Shown piece after piece: positions 44,124 through 55,614 of a stretch of 64,000 nucleotides of DNA (the stretch's first letter is position 1; every line of letters starts with the position of its first letter). This DNA comes from Raphanus sativus (lineage: Eukaryota; Streptophyta; Magnoliopsida; Brassicales; Brassicaceae): contig NC_079515.1 of NCBI RefSeq assembly GCF_000801105.2, forward strand, positions 13,640,001-13,704,000, read 5' to 3'. Both the position numbers and the translations under genes were made by a program. Below the pieces are notes generated by a model. The model saw only the letters and a list, made by a program, of their open reading frames with translations, was not told the origin of the DNA and did no database searches.

Positions 44124-46160
44124 GCAGATAGCGGATTTCATGAGAGTTTTGCAGTAGACATAACCACCTCTTCCCACAGTGGAGACCACAGTGAAGAACA
44201 TGATGCAGACTACTGGGAAGAGAGAGCTTGGGAAAATTACTTGGAGAATGACAGATTTACAAATCGATTCCCACAATCGATTGACATCAAGCGCCCACCA
44301 TCGATCAATTATCTACTTCATCCGGCAAAACGACATCGTCCATCGATCGACATAGCCAGTATCACATCGATCGATATTAACCTGGACGACTTAAAGGACA
44401 AAATCGGAATTTCACCGATTAGGACAACACATGGATATAAAAGGTTGACAACTACAAACACGAAAATTCAAACCTTTTCACCTTCTACCCAGCAGCTTCC
44501 AGCATTCAGAAACTTATCAATGGAGGATTGCAACAACATGAACAATCGATCCAACCATACAGCTAGACGTGCACCATCGATCACCACCATTACATCACCA
44601 TCGATCGACGCCATGCCAAGAGTCCGATCGCCCGACAGACGATTGGAGTTTAGACGACGTGCCTTCAATACTGATGGATCCAGAAGATTCAAATGGGAAG
44701 CAAAGGATGAATATGGTGTCTACAGAGATTAGTTTGGCTATGCTAGAGGAGTTGATGGTGAAATCATCCATGTTACCAAGGAGCAAATAAGGAGAATTCT
44801 GGATAGAGCATCACTTTTTCACAGAGGTTGCTTACGCCTTCCAGTACACACACGCCCTTACCATGCATACAGACCACCACCAGTACCCTACAGTAGAGAG
44901 GAGATAGATGATATGGTGACTGATTTATGGAGAGCTCAGGCACACCTTGAGGCAAACATGCATACATTGGTGGAAGAGACTTTCCAGCCTTTGGATGTCA
45001 GTTACAAGGACTTCCAGAATGATATGGCTGAGATAAGAGTGGAGTTTGGAAACATATTAACCATGCTTGAGAAGGAGGCTACGCCACCAATATCGACCGA
45101 CAGAGTACCTGTACCATCGATCGACATCGGCAAGACTACATCCAAGGTCCAACCAGAATGTTCATCACCTAAGAGAGATGAATGGGAGATTGCTTATATC
45201 AATACACGGATTGGAGACGTCTACAACCCTCTCAACAACAATGTCGAATGGTTAAGCAAGAGGATCGATCTTCTACAGAAAGAGCTAGCATCAATTAGCA
45301 AGAAAGATCAAGCTAAGAATGCTACTTTTCCATCGATCGACACACCGAATTCACCGTCGATCGACACAAGGTTCGCAGCACTGGAAGATAGGATGAAAGA
45401 ATACGAGACGAAGCATGACAATTTCAGTTCACCTATCCTGCGATACCAGGACACACTGTCATAGCAGCTGAACGAGCTACAACAAGACATGAGCATAGTT
45501 CAAGATCATCTTGGTCTTCGTGAAGGAAACGCCACATCGATCGACAGGCCTAGACCAATATCGATCGACATCGAGCCACCACCAGCGAAGAGAGCATGCA
45601 CTACAGCAGAAGTTGATGAAATCAAACATGAGCTGTACGAGGCTATGGATGCTATGGAAAGGAGACTCAACGGGACCTGTGATACCATTGACGACACTGT
45701 TAAAGAATGAGTAGACAACCTATGCAGAACCACTCGCCAAATGAAGGGCGCTATACGTGCTTTGCAGTACCAAGGACAACGTTCAGCATCGCTCAACACA
45801 GTTGATACTGAGTCGACTGATAGAACTCTCAGCGAAACGACTGACGCGCATTTAGTAGCGTCGATCGACACCGAGTCCTTAGCAGACCGAGATCAGTTTA
45901 TTCATGACAAGATCGATGCATTACAGAGTGAGCTGAAGGAATTGTCCGTATATACCTACGAGACCATCGACAGGAAGGTTGACAACATCTAATACATTGA
46001 AAATTCTGTGAGGAAGCTTCAAGATACAGTCCTCAAGATAGATAAGAAACAACTAAGGTCAGATGATGCCACAAGAAGCTTCGCTGCCACATGGTTCAAT
46101 AGTAGGAGACACAAGATTGATGATTGTTGTCCAGTAATCAGCAGTTTCTGCACCCTATGA
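44124..46160 (+). pseudogene. Long ORF of unknown function replacing pol (SID-repeat, coiled-coil)
   Basis: Open blocks 44241-44732, about 44733-45464, 45489-45710 and 45741-45992, then a short tail, read as one protein with a few stop codons and shifts. Features: repeated PSID(I/T/R), FKWEAKDEYGVYRD with GEIIHVTKEQIRRIL after a stop, MHTLVEETFQPLDVSYKDFQ, and several heptad-like stretches (NVEWLSKRIDLLQKELASIS, EVDEIKHELYEAMDAMERRL). I recognise no catalytic domain. Similar ORFs occur in Brassicaceae gypsy-type elements without a known role. A structural or nucleic-acid-binding accessory function is only a guess. Confidence 0.6.
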
Positions 46161-46309
46161 GTCACTCACCGACCACAGTCAAGCTAAATGACTATAACAA
46201 AGCGCTGAGTGGGAGGCAACCCACTATTAGGTTTTCTTTTATTTTCCTTTATTTTATTATTTTTCATTTTTGCTTTTATTTTTCGGATTTATTTTGCAGT
46301 TTTTAATTA

Positions 46310-47534
46310 GATCCAAGTAGAATGATGATTCCGTCGACCGACATTTACCATTCATATCGCTCGACACCACACGACCATTACTAACGATCGACGTATACCA
46401 CTACGAATCGATCGACACTTTGTCGATCAGGTTTACTCATTCTAACTTGTTATATTTATTAATTATGATTTATTTTCTTTACCTCACCACCGGTTGTGTT
46501 ACTCTGGGACAGTGTAATTTAAGTCTGTGGGGGGGGGGAGTTTACTAATATATGTTTTTATTTTGGTTTTTATTCAAATTGGTTTTCAAAATTATTTTTC
46601 GCATGAGTATTTAAATAGGAACATTGATATAAATTTATATTTGATTGTCTGACCACTCTTTAGCACCATTCTAGATTACTGATCGCAGATAGTACTGAAG
46701 ATGCTAAAGTGGATCAACCTGTCATCTATATTCACTAGCTAAGATTGTTTGAAGGAACAAAGCTGGCCTCCAACACTAATACTGACTTATTTGCTTATCT
46801 TGGGGCTTCGAAATCACTGGATCAGAATCCTCTTACAAGTCTGGAAGGTAAAAAGTCCGTGTGTTTCTGGTTCCCTTCCTTCTCTCTCTTCAGCGTCTCA
46901 AGATATAAGTTTATGTTATAAAAGATTGAAATGATTTCTTGAGAGGCAGAGGGGTAGGAGTGTCTCCTGCGACCCCAGTATTCTAAATCTCAAGGATGAT
47001 CACACATTGTGGAAACGAGGGATAGGTAAATTACCAAAGACCCCATTATTCGCTACACTTTGTCAAAAATGTATGAGTTACAATGCAAATGTCAATGAGA
47101 TGGATTAGATGACCTTTGTGGCGTCGAAACCTGTTGAAATTGAAACTAATAAGAGATTCAGAGAAGAGAGATGAGGGGAGAAAGGGATCAGAGAAGACTA
47201 CCTGTGTGTTCAGATACTTGTTGGAGTTGAATCCATGTGTCCTTTGATCGATACTCCCAAGGTAAAGCCTGCACTTTTATTTTATGTTAAAAAATGAGGT
47301 TAGTAGAGGGGAATGTCAGATGAGATTTGCTAAGTTGTTGACTAGATGAGTTTGGTTACTAAGCTAGGATAAGGCATAATGAACTTCTGTGATTAGGATG
47401 TTTAGACATGGATTGTAAACCCATAGAGTGAAGACTTCAATATTTTGAATCTTTGAGTTCCTGTTGTTTTCAAACATTTTCCAAGGAATACTGTTTTTGC
47501 TTGAGGACAAGCAAAGGAGTAAGTCTGGGGGAGT
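46310..47534 (+). other. 3' untranslated internal region and polypurine tract of the gypsy-type element
   Basis: Non-coding. Contains an 11-base G run after AAGTCTGT (46529-46539), which resembles a duplicate of the real polypurine tract AAGTCTGGGGGAG at 47521-47533. It also holds three TCGATCGA-like sites (about 46334-46435). Short open frames here have no domain. Confidence 0.6.
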
Positions 47535-48891
47535 TGATATACCATGGATTTTACCCGTTTTTAACCATGGTATACTAGTATTTTATTATATATTTAATCT
47601 GTTTTCTAGCCTGTTAGGTATGTTTTCAGGTTCAGGAGCATTTCGTGAGAAAGTGATGTTTTTGGAGCATTTTGGAGTACAAGAGATGATATACCCGAGT
47701 TGACCATTCAAGACCAAGTCGGAAGTCAACATTGCGATTATAATCGATCGATACTCATCCAGAGTTGTCGATCGATGTAGCTGAGAAGATCCGCGTACTA
47801 GAAGATTATAATCGATCGATACACATCAGTGTTGTCGATCGATATCGAGGACGAAATGGTTTAGCCGACTACTTCACCAAGACTTCACCAAATTACGAGA
47901 TTGCCCCTGACGAGTTTTTAACCTAATGGAAATGCTTAAATATTCCTGCTAAGTGTTTTTTGACGGCAACTTCGAAAGAAGCAAGCTTTTGACAACTCAA
48001 GAGAAAAGCAGAGAGTGTGAGAGAGAGAGACTAGAGTTTTATATTGTTTTGAGAGATTGGAGAGATTTCTCATCTCCTTTTGTATTTCTACTTATTTCTA
48101 TCTATGCAATTCTTTCATCTATCCATTGTCATGAATTTCTTAGCTATGTCTGAGTAGTCTACTTGTTAGATCTAGGGTTTAAATAGGTTTGTGGGATTAG
48201 CCCCAAACTATAATTGCTAAGTTGTGGTACTCATCAAATGGATTGCACCCTATGCTTGTTCTAGATTAGCTAACTAGAATATAGATCACTAGGATCTTTG
48301 ATTATCTTGAATTATCCATTTGAGCTAGCTTGTCTCCCGTTGAGAAGAGCGACAGCTCCTTCTTGAGACCTAGTGTTCATTATCGGCTCGCACCTAGGCA
48401 TATCTAAAAGCCGTCGATCGATATCCCGACAGGTGAATCGATCGCCGGGCGAAAGGTGTATCGATTGATATCTCAAAAGGATATCGATCGACTCTTTTTC
48501 TGTGTCAACATTACGACAGTTGAGGCCAGAGATCTAGATTATTTAACCAGTGATACATCACTTGAGTTAAGCGGCTGAGATCTATAGTATCATGCAAGCA
48601 ACTTGTTAAAGCATTTATAGAAATTATAATCTCCATTCCTGAATAAAAGCCCTATGTCTAGCACTCTTTATCACATTTAAACAACCCATCATATTGTTAG
48701 TTAGAGCAACTGCCTTGCTCATTTTAGGAATTGTTACTTTTATTTCCATCATATAAACCAACTTCACCTAGGATTGATTAGTAGATTTTATTTAATTGGT
48801 TCCCTAGCTCCTCGTGATTTGATCCCTAAGTACTACAGATGTACCTCTTATTTGAGAGAGTAAGCTCTACTGGGTAATTTAAGCACTATCA
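47535..48891 (+). repeat. Gypsy-type 3' LTR (1357 bp)
   Basis: Same length as the 5' LTR, with scattered substitutions and compensating small indels. Two TCGATCGA sites intact here (about 47812 and 47836) read TCGATCGT in the 5' LTR. Followed by the GTTTA target duplication. Confidence 0.93.
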
Positions 48892-49187
48892 GTTTACTCA
48901 AAGAACACGATTTCGGTGAAGTTGACGTAAAACGTCGTTTGATTATCCCGTGGTTTATGATCATTAGTGATATGGAAAGGTTATTAATGATATATATTAG
49001 TCATTAGTGGTGTGGATTTTTTTAATTATTTTTAATTATATATAATCATAGTTAAAAAATTAACCAGAGACAGGTGGATATAAACTGTCGAAACGCACCG
49101 TTTTGCTAACACAAAAGGGCGATTCTGAAGGCGATATTCTAAGGCGATTTCAAGGTTTCCGATCACCATTGTCACCGGACAATTGTG

Positions 49188-50396
49188 ATGATTACGACGG
49201 AAGAGAAGGATGAGCCGCCACTGGTGGGTAGTCCAAAACAATCCTACGCAGAAGTGATTCAACAGAAACAGAGTTTGAAGAAATACGAGTTTGAAATTTC
49301 AGAATCGGATCGGAAGAGTTTAATCGAAGTACCTGATGCGATCATTGAGAAAGGTAATCCATTATGGGAGGACTTCTTGATTGCTAGGTTTCTGGAGACG
49401 GCACTGCACGTAGCAAAGGTTCATGTTATCCTGAACAAGATCTGGGCGTTTGGTGATAAATCTCAAAAGTTTGATGTATACGAAGTGGATTCAACAACAA
49501 TGAGAATCAGGATCCCATATCAGATGGTGAGAGATAGAATCATTTGGAGAGGGATGTGGAACATAACTGGGGTTCCTATGGTGGTTTCAAAATGGGCTCC
49601 AAACGAGGATGATACAAACGCAACGCTATTGCCATTGTGGGTGTCCTTGACAAATGTTCCAATGAGTATGTACTCATGGGAAAGATTAAGTTTCATCACA
49701 AGCGCAGCAGGTGTACCAGATAGATTGCATCCAGAAACAATTGCTTGCTCAAATTTCAAAGTGGCTAAGGTGTTTGTTAAGGCTGATATGACTAAGGAGC
49801 TACCTAAGGAGATGACTTACACTATTCAAGGGGTGCAGACTACGGTGGTTTTTCACTACCCTTGGTTTCCTCCTCGAAGTAAAAATTGTGGAAAATGGCG
49901 TCATTTAAAGCAGTCATGTAACCAGAAGGAAGAAAAAGTGGTAAATGAGACGGCTTCAGGTTCTAAGATGGCTTTAAGTAAGTAAGTGGAGGAAACAGTT
50001 CAAGAAGTGGAGGAGGGTCAAGTAGTTGAAGAGTGGAAGGAGGTTACACCAGAAAAAGCAAGTCGAAGTTCAAAGATTAAAGCTCAGAGTTTGCAGTTTC
50101 GACAGGTGCAAATATTAACGCCTTCAAGATATGAGGTGTTGAGTAATTCAAAAGAGGAGGAAGAAAATAGTGTACAAGATAAAGAAAAAGAGGTGTCTGA
50201 TGCAGTATCAGATAAAGAGATAGAAGAGGATAGCAGTGAGGATGAAGAATCTGGAAAATAGGAGATGGATGAAAAAATAGGAAGGGAAGTTCTGCCCCGA
50301 CAATCTAAACTGAAACACAAGGTTCTTACGGTTGCTTCGAATCATGCCAAGGGTAGAGTCCCTAGTAAGAAGAGAGGTACTCGTAAACAACACTAA
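49188..50396 (+). pseudogene. LINE ORF1 (DUF4283 RNA-binding protein), two in-frame stops
   Basis: Start chosen at the ATG at 49188 (MITTEEKDEPPLVGSPKQSY). DUF4283-type core: GNPLWEDFLIARFLETALHV, VYEVDSTTMRIRI, RGMWNITGVPMVVSKWAP, LPLWVSLTNVPMSMYSWERL. A zinc-knuckle relic follows (NCGKWRHLKQSC; one cysteine seems missing). TAA at 49983 and TAG at 50259 interrupt one continuous frame that otherwise reaches TAA at 50394-50396. The tail is acidic (SDKEIEEDSSEDEESGK), then basic. ORF1 packages LINE RNA. The stop overlaps the ORF2 start by one base (TAATG), which suggests coupled translation in the parent element. Confidence 0.85.
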
Positions 50397-50809
50397 TGGC
50401 TAGTTTCTTTTGGAACGTACGCGGGTTTAACAAATGAACTAAGCATGCGTTGTACGAGATTGGTTGAGGAAACATTCATTCATTTCAGTTTGGTTGTCTA
50501 ATAGAAACTAGAGTAAAGGAGAAGAAGGCAGGGAAGATTATTTCAGAGGTGTTTCAGGGGTGGAATTTTCTATCAAATTAAGAATATAGCAGATTGGGAA
50601 GACTATGGGTGGTTTGTAATGATGAGGTTAGTATGACTCCGGTCTATAAGAGTGGGCAGATGATTACCTGTTCGGTGGGGTTGAAAGATGAAATGGAGGA
50701 GTTTTTTTGTTCTTTTGTATATGCTTTGAACACTATGGAAGAGAGAAAAGAGTTGTGGGAAGATATGCGTAATCACTTCAATGCTCCTTTGTTTAAAAAC
50801 AAAAAAAAT
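50396..50809 (+). pseudogene. LINE ORF2, N-terminal part of endonuclease
   Basis: Begins ATG at 50396 with FFWNVRGFNK, the usual start of the AP-type endonuclease. In-frame stops follow at 50433-50435 and further on. It continues with FQFGCLIETRVKEKKAGKII, then YSRLGRLWVVCNDEVSMTPV and SFVYALNTMEERKELWEDM, and is cut at 50809 by the CACTA element. The endonuclease nicks target DNA for primed reverse transcription. Confidence 0.85.
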
Positions 50810-50960
50810 CACTACAACAAATATAGGTATTAATAGCAGATTATAATAGCACAATTTTCGTAACTGCTATGGAAAGCTAATTGGAAGGATGTATAACAAA
50901 TACATAGCATTTTACTTATGCTATGCCGAAAAATAAGTTAAGCTGGATTAAAACCTCACT
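50810..50960. repeat. Left subterminal region of the CACTA element
   Basis: Contains TATTAATAGCAG, TATAATAGCAC, TAACTGCTATGG and ATAGCATTTTACTTATGCTAT, repeated forms of a TATAATAGC box in both directions. In En/Spm such boxes bind the TnpA protein. Confidence 0.6.
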
Positions 50961-51838
50961 AATCACCTGAGTTTTTACACTAAGCGCCAACACTTAGGGA
51001 AAAAAAGTGGTTTTCGCGGCCAAACCATTACTTTCATAGCATTAGAAAAAAAAGGGGGATTTCGTTCTTCTCCTTCTTCTCTTCTTCTCTACATCGAGCT
51101 CAACGCTCTCTCCACCATCTCCGACTTGATTCCTCGTCGCTCACCAACGTTAATCTCGTCGCTCATCCTAACCGAGTTTCCAATTCGATTCAGCCTTCAT
51201 CATCTCCGATTTCAAATCCGAGATTCTAAATTCAAAGTGAATCCTAAATGCTGTGATTAGTTAGGTTTTTATTTTCTCGATTGATTCAAGTCGTGAAAGT
51301 AGATAGGTTTTGTATCCTCAATGCTCTGATTAGTTATGGTTTGATTTTCTCGATTGATTCAAGTTCTGAAACTAGATAGGTTTTAGCTCCTCAATGCTGT
51401 GATTAGTTAGGGTTTGATCTTGTCGATTGATTCTAGTTCTGCAAGTAGGTAGTTTTGGGTCGTCATTGCTGTGATTACTTATGTTTTCGGTTCATATTTG
51501 TTTCCATTAATCACAAAATTTTATTTTTCGCAGGTATGGGTTCGTGTCTTCACAGTCTTGCGTATTCTATATCTGTGGAGGTTAGACACATCTATTTCTT
51601 CTCATTTTGTAATCATTTGTAGACTTTGTAGACATTGCATTTGTTGTTTGCGGTTAACACTTAGAATTGTAATTTATATTGTCAATTGTTGCTTGAACCA
51701 TGTACGCTTGTTTGAACTGTGGCAAGGGTCTTAAAAATGTTGGACAAGTCATGGGTCCATTTATGTAGGTATGTAAATTTTTTTAAGTGTTCAGGTTATG
51801 CATTTCGACACTTCTTGTCATAACTATTTTTTTTTTAC

Positions 51839-54800
51839 ATGAACTTAAGAGTTGATTCTGCATATGAGAGAGGTGCGAGGAGTTTTGTCAATGATGTTAC
51901 TACTAAGTTAGGAGTTAATGGGAAGATTGTATGTCCATGCGCCCGATGCCATAATCTAAATCGCCATACAAGTGAGGAGGTTGTCTCTCATTTGGTTATA
52001 AATGGAATGGATGATGCTTACAAGGTACGCTCGGATTGGTTTCACCATGGAGATGGTAACTCAGTTGACGTGGTGGAAGTTAAAGATAGGTGCTGGAATG
52101 CTGAGATCCTTAGTTTATATGAAGCCGCAAACTGCTTAGATGACGATTTAGCCATTAGGGGGTCAGAGTTACGTGAGTCAGTTGAGGGTGAGGATTGGAA
52201 AGAAGATGAGTTTTTAAGCAAAACTTGCAGAGGCTGAAACCCCCTTGTATCCGACGTTTTCGAGTCATAGCAAGCTATCAGCTGTAGTTTCATTGTTCAG
52301 GATTAAGTCTCAGAATGGGTGGTCAGACAAGAGTTTTGATGACTTACTGCAAACATTGCCGAACATGTTACCTGAAAACAATGTCCTGCACACATCAACA
52401 TAAGATGTCAAGAAGTTACTGCAAACATTGCCGAACATGTTACCTGAAAACAATGTCCTGCACACATCAAAAGATTCATGCTTGTGTGAATGACTGCTGC
52501 TTATTTAGAAAGAAGCTCACGACGGCTGAGAGTTGCCCAAAATGCAAGGCGTCTAGATGGAAGACTAACATGCATACTGGTGAAATCAAGAAAGGTGTTC
52601 CACATAAGGTTTTGAGATACTTTCCAGTAATACCTCGCCTGAAAAGGATGTTCAGATCGGAGCAACTTGCAATGGATTTACGATGGCATTTCAATAACAA
52701 GAGCACAGATGGGAAACTGCGCCATCCAGTAGATTCACTTACTTGGCAGTCAATGAATGCCAAGTATCCGGCGTTCGCAGCGGAGGAGAGGAACTTGCGA
52801 CTTGGGCTTTCAACAGATGGGTTTAATCCCTTCAGTATGAAGAATAGCCGATACAGTTGTTGGCCTGTGTTACTGGTGAATTACAACATGGCTCCTCACC
52901 TATGTATGAAGGAGGAGAACATAATGCTCACTCTGCTGATTCCAGGACCCCATCAACCGGGTAATAGTATAGATGTTTACTTAGAACCTCTGATAGAAGA
53001 TTTAAAACATCTGTGGTGCATAGGCGAGTTAACATACGATGCAGTTAGTAAGAAAACCTTTAATCTTAAGGCAATGCTTCTTTAGACTATTAGTGATTTC
53101 CCGGCATAGGGGAATCTTGCTGGTTGTAAAGTGAAGGGTAAAATGGGTTGTCCTATATGTGGGAAGCACACAGATAGTTTGTGGCTGAGTAATAGTAGGA
53201 AATTCGTATTTATGGGCCACCGGAAAAGTTTGCCTCCCTTACATAGTTTCAGAGGAAAGAAGACTTGGTTTGATGGGAAAACTGAACATGGGACAAAGGG
53301 AAGGATACTGACGGGTAGGAATGTCTCATTCGTGCTGAGAAATTACAAGAATGCGTTTGGTAATATAAAACAGTCTGCGAGAAAGAGAGCTGCTCGAGTT
53401 GATGACATAGCATCTGATAACGAGGAGGAACTAAGTGAAACTGATGAAGAAGAAGATATAGGAGAGAAAGACGAAGAGGAATTGTCTAGATGGAAGAAAC
53501 GTTCTGTTTTTTTCTCATTGCCTTATTGGGAGGTATGTATAAAATTTCGATTTACAACTTGTTTAATTCTATAACATTTGTTCTGATTGATTTCTTTATT
53601 TGCTTTCACATGAGCAGGAGCTCCCTGTTCGACATAATCTAGATGTTATGCATGTGGAGAGGAATGTGGCTGCAAGCTTGATTGCCACATTGTTACATTG
53701 TGGCAATTCAAATGATGGTCTAAAGGCTAGAAAGGATCTTGAAAGTCTTGGTATCAGGAAGGATTTGCATCCAAAAGCTAAGGGTTAAAGGACATTACTC
53801 CCATCAGCTCCATGGTCTTTGTCAAAGTCAGAGAAACACACATTCTGTAAGCGTCTGATTGATTTTAAAGGACCTGATGGCTACTGTGCTAATATATCTA
53901 GTTGTATATCATTAGAGGAGTGTAAGGTGATGGGACTCAAATCTCATGATTACCACGTCCTAATGCAACAACTGCTGCCAGTAGCAATTAGGGGCTTACT
54001 ACGGAAGGGTCCTATGATAGCCATTTTCCGCTTATGCGCTTTCTTCAACCTTCTATGCCAACGAGAACTTGATGTGGAACAACTCCAGCGAATGGAAACT
54101 GAAATTGTGGAGACTCTTTGCATTTTTGAAAGATTTTGGCCACCTAGTTTCTTCGACATCATGGTTCACTTGTGTGTGCATCTAGGCAGAGAAGCACGAC
54201 TTGGTGGTCCTGTCCATTTCCGATGGATGTATCCTTTTGAAAGGTATGTTTTCTTGTGAATTTTTTATTTATTTATCTTCCTAATGGACGTACTATTAAA
54301 ATTTTATGTTCACTTAAAACAGGTACATGAAAGTATTAAAAGACTATGTAAGAAACACAGCAAGACCAGAGGGGTGTATAGCTGAGTCTTATCTTGCAGA
54401 CGAGTGCATGAAGTTATGCTCGGTTTTCTTGAAGACTACAACTAATGTAGAAGAAAAAGAGGATAGAAACACTGAGTACGAGAGCCATTCCATCCTTGAA
54501 GGTCGTCCTATATCAGCTGCCCGCTCATTCCAATTTTCAGATACAAAGTTGAAAATAGCTCATCTTGCTGTAATACAAAACACGGCTATGGTGGATCCAT
54601 ATGTTGAGTAAGTTTCTCTTCCTACTTAGAATAGTATTCATTGAAACTATATTAGATTCCAGTTTTGAGGTTTTTTTTTTCATATGCAAGTGCTCATTTG
54701 CAACATCTACAAGACTCAAATAGTAGATGTCAACGGGATGCAACTTATTTATGGCGTATGCATACTGCAAAATTCGCGGCGTGGCTAAAGCAACAAGTCT

Positions 54801-55493
54801 CTTAGTACTGTAAATTTTTTAATTGGATTTTATACCCATGTAGTTTGGCTGACAGTTTTTTTTATTTATAAATTTTAGAAACCTATTGATTCAGCTGATG
54901 AGGAAGAGACACTGAAGTGGCTGGCTTATGGTCCTCGTAGTATAGCCAGATCTTACACAGGCTACATTGTGAATGGGCTACGGTTTCATACGAAGGCAGT
55001 GCATAGGCTAAGTCAGAATAGTGGGGTTTACTATGAGGCAACATCAATGTGTAGATAAAGTGCAAGGGACACAATGCAGGTGGTAGACATTGTATCCTAC
55101 TATGGGAGAGGAGTTGATATTATACTACTGGATTACAATGCCTTCTACGTGCCAATATTCAGGTGTGAGTGGGCAGTTAAAGGTAACGGTGTGAAGGTAG
55201 AGGATGGCTTTACACTGGTTAATTTTAGTCACAGCCACATATCCTTCACAAAGGATCCATTCATTTTAGCATCTCAGGCGAGACAGATATTTTACTCAAG
55301 GGAAAATGATGAATCGAGTTGGTATGTAGTAATGAAGGGTCCAAGTAGAAGATACAGTGATGAGAAAGTGGATGACCTACAAAGAGAAGTAGGTCCATTG
55401 CCTTCGGATATGGATATGAGTATAGAAGACATATCAGATGAAGCTGATGATGTCAGAGATGATAGTGAAGGAATATATGTTTTATTTCGTTGA
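51839..55493 (+). pseudogene. TNP2-like transposase of the CACTA element
   Basis: Transposase-associated domain at 51839-52234 (VNDVTTKLGVNGKIVCPCARCHN, split by WFHHGDG further on). The tnp2 core is at about 52480-53210 (IHACVNDCCLFRKK, CPKCKASRWK, VPHKVLRYFPVIPRLKRMF, LGLSTDGFNPF, MLTLLIPGPHQPGN, CPICGKHTDSLWL). A spliced piece, LPVRHNLDVMHVERNVAASL, follows at 53630; then a DUF4218 part at 53819-54256 (FWPPSFFDIMVHLCVHLGRE) and a DUF4216 part ending at 55493. Stops at 52390 (TAA, inside a tandem duplication), 53084, 53786 and 55056 make this copy non-functional. Introns at 53533-53617 and 54245-54322 look normal. Confidence 0.85.
52338..52473 (+). repeat. ~75-bp tandem duplication inside the transposase
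   Basis: Two near-identical copies, starting TTACTGCAAACATTGCCG at 52345 and 52420 and each running through CAATGTCCTGCACACATCAA, joined by a short linker with a TAA. In the correct frame both read LLQTLPNMLPENNVLHTS. A duplication at this point would not be expected in a working tnp2 protein. Confidence 0.85.
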
Positions 55494-55614
55494 TTAACTA
55501 TTCTTGGGTTTGCATTACATTATTTGGTTGATTAACTATTTAGGATTCAAGTTTGAGTTGATTTGAGTATGAGTTAATTGTTGAGTTTCCCTTGAGTTTT
55601 ATTGTAGGATTGTC

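Larger units (their letters stand above)
39673..48891 (+). mobile_element. Ty3/gypsy-type LTR element with gag and protease but no RT or integrase (9.2 kb)
   Basis: LTRs of 1357 bp (39673-41029, 47535-48891) begin TGATATACC and end CACTATCA. The target duplication is GTTTA (39668-39672, 48892-48896). A primer-binding region TGGCGCCGTTGCCGGGG follows the 5' LTR (41034-41050), as in Athila/Tat-like gypsy elements. A polypurine tract (TCTGGGGGAG) lies just before the 3' LTR. Inside are gag, an aspartic protease, then a long ORF of unknown function in place of reverse transcriptase, RNase H and integrase. The element must depend on a relative for copying. LTR copies are very similar, so insertion is fairly recent, yet the ORFs contain several stops and frameshifts. 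The motif TCGATCGA recurs throughout. Confidence 0.9.

Noticed and set aside
46529..46539. G run as the polypurine tract
   Set aside because: The 3' LTR starts a kilobase further on and has its own purine tract at 47521-47533. The G run is probably a decoy or a duplicate.
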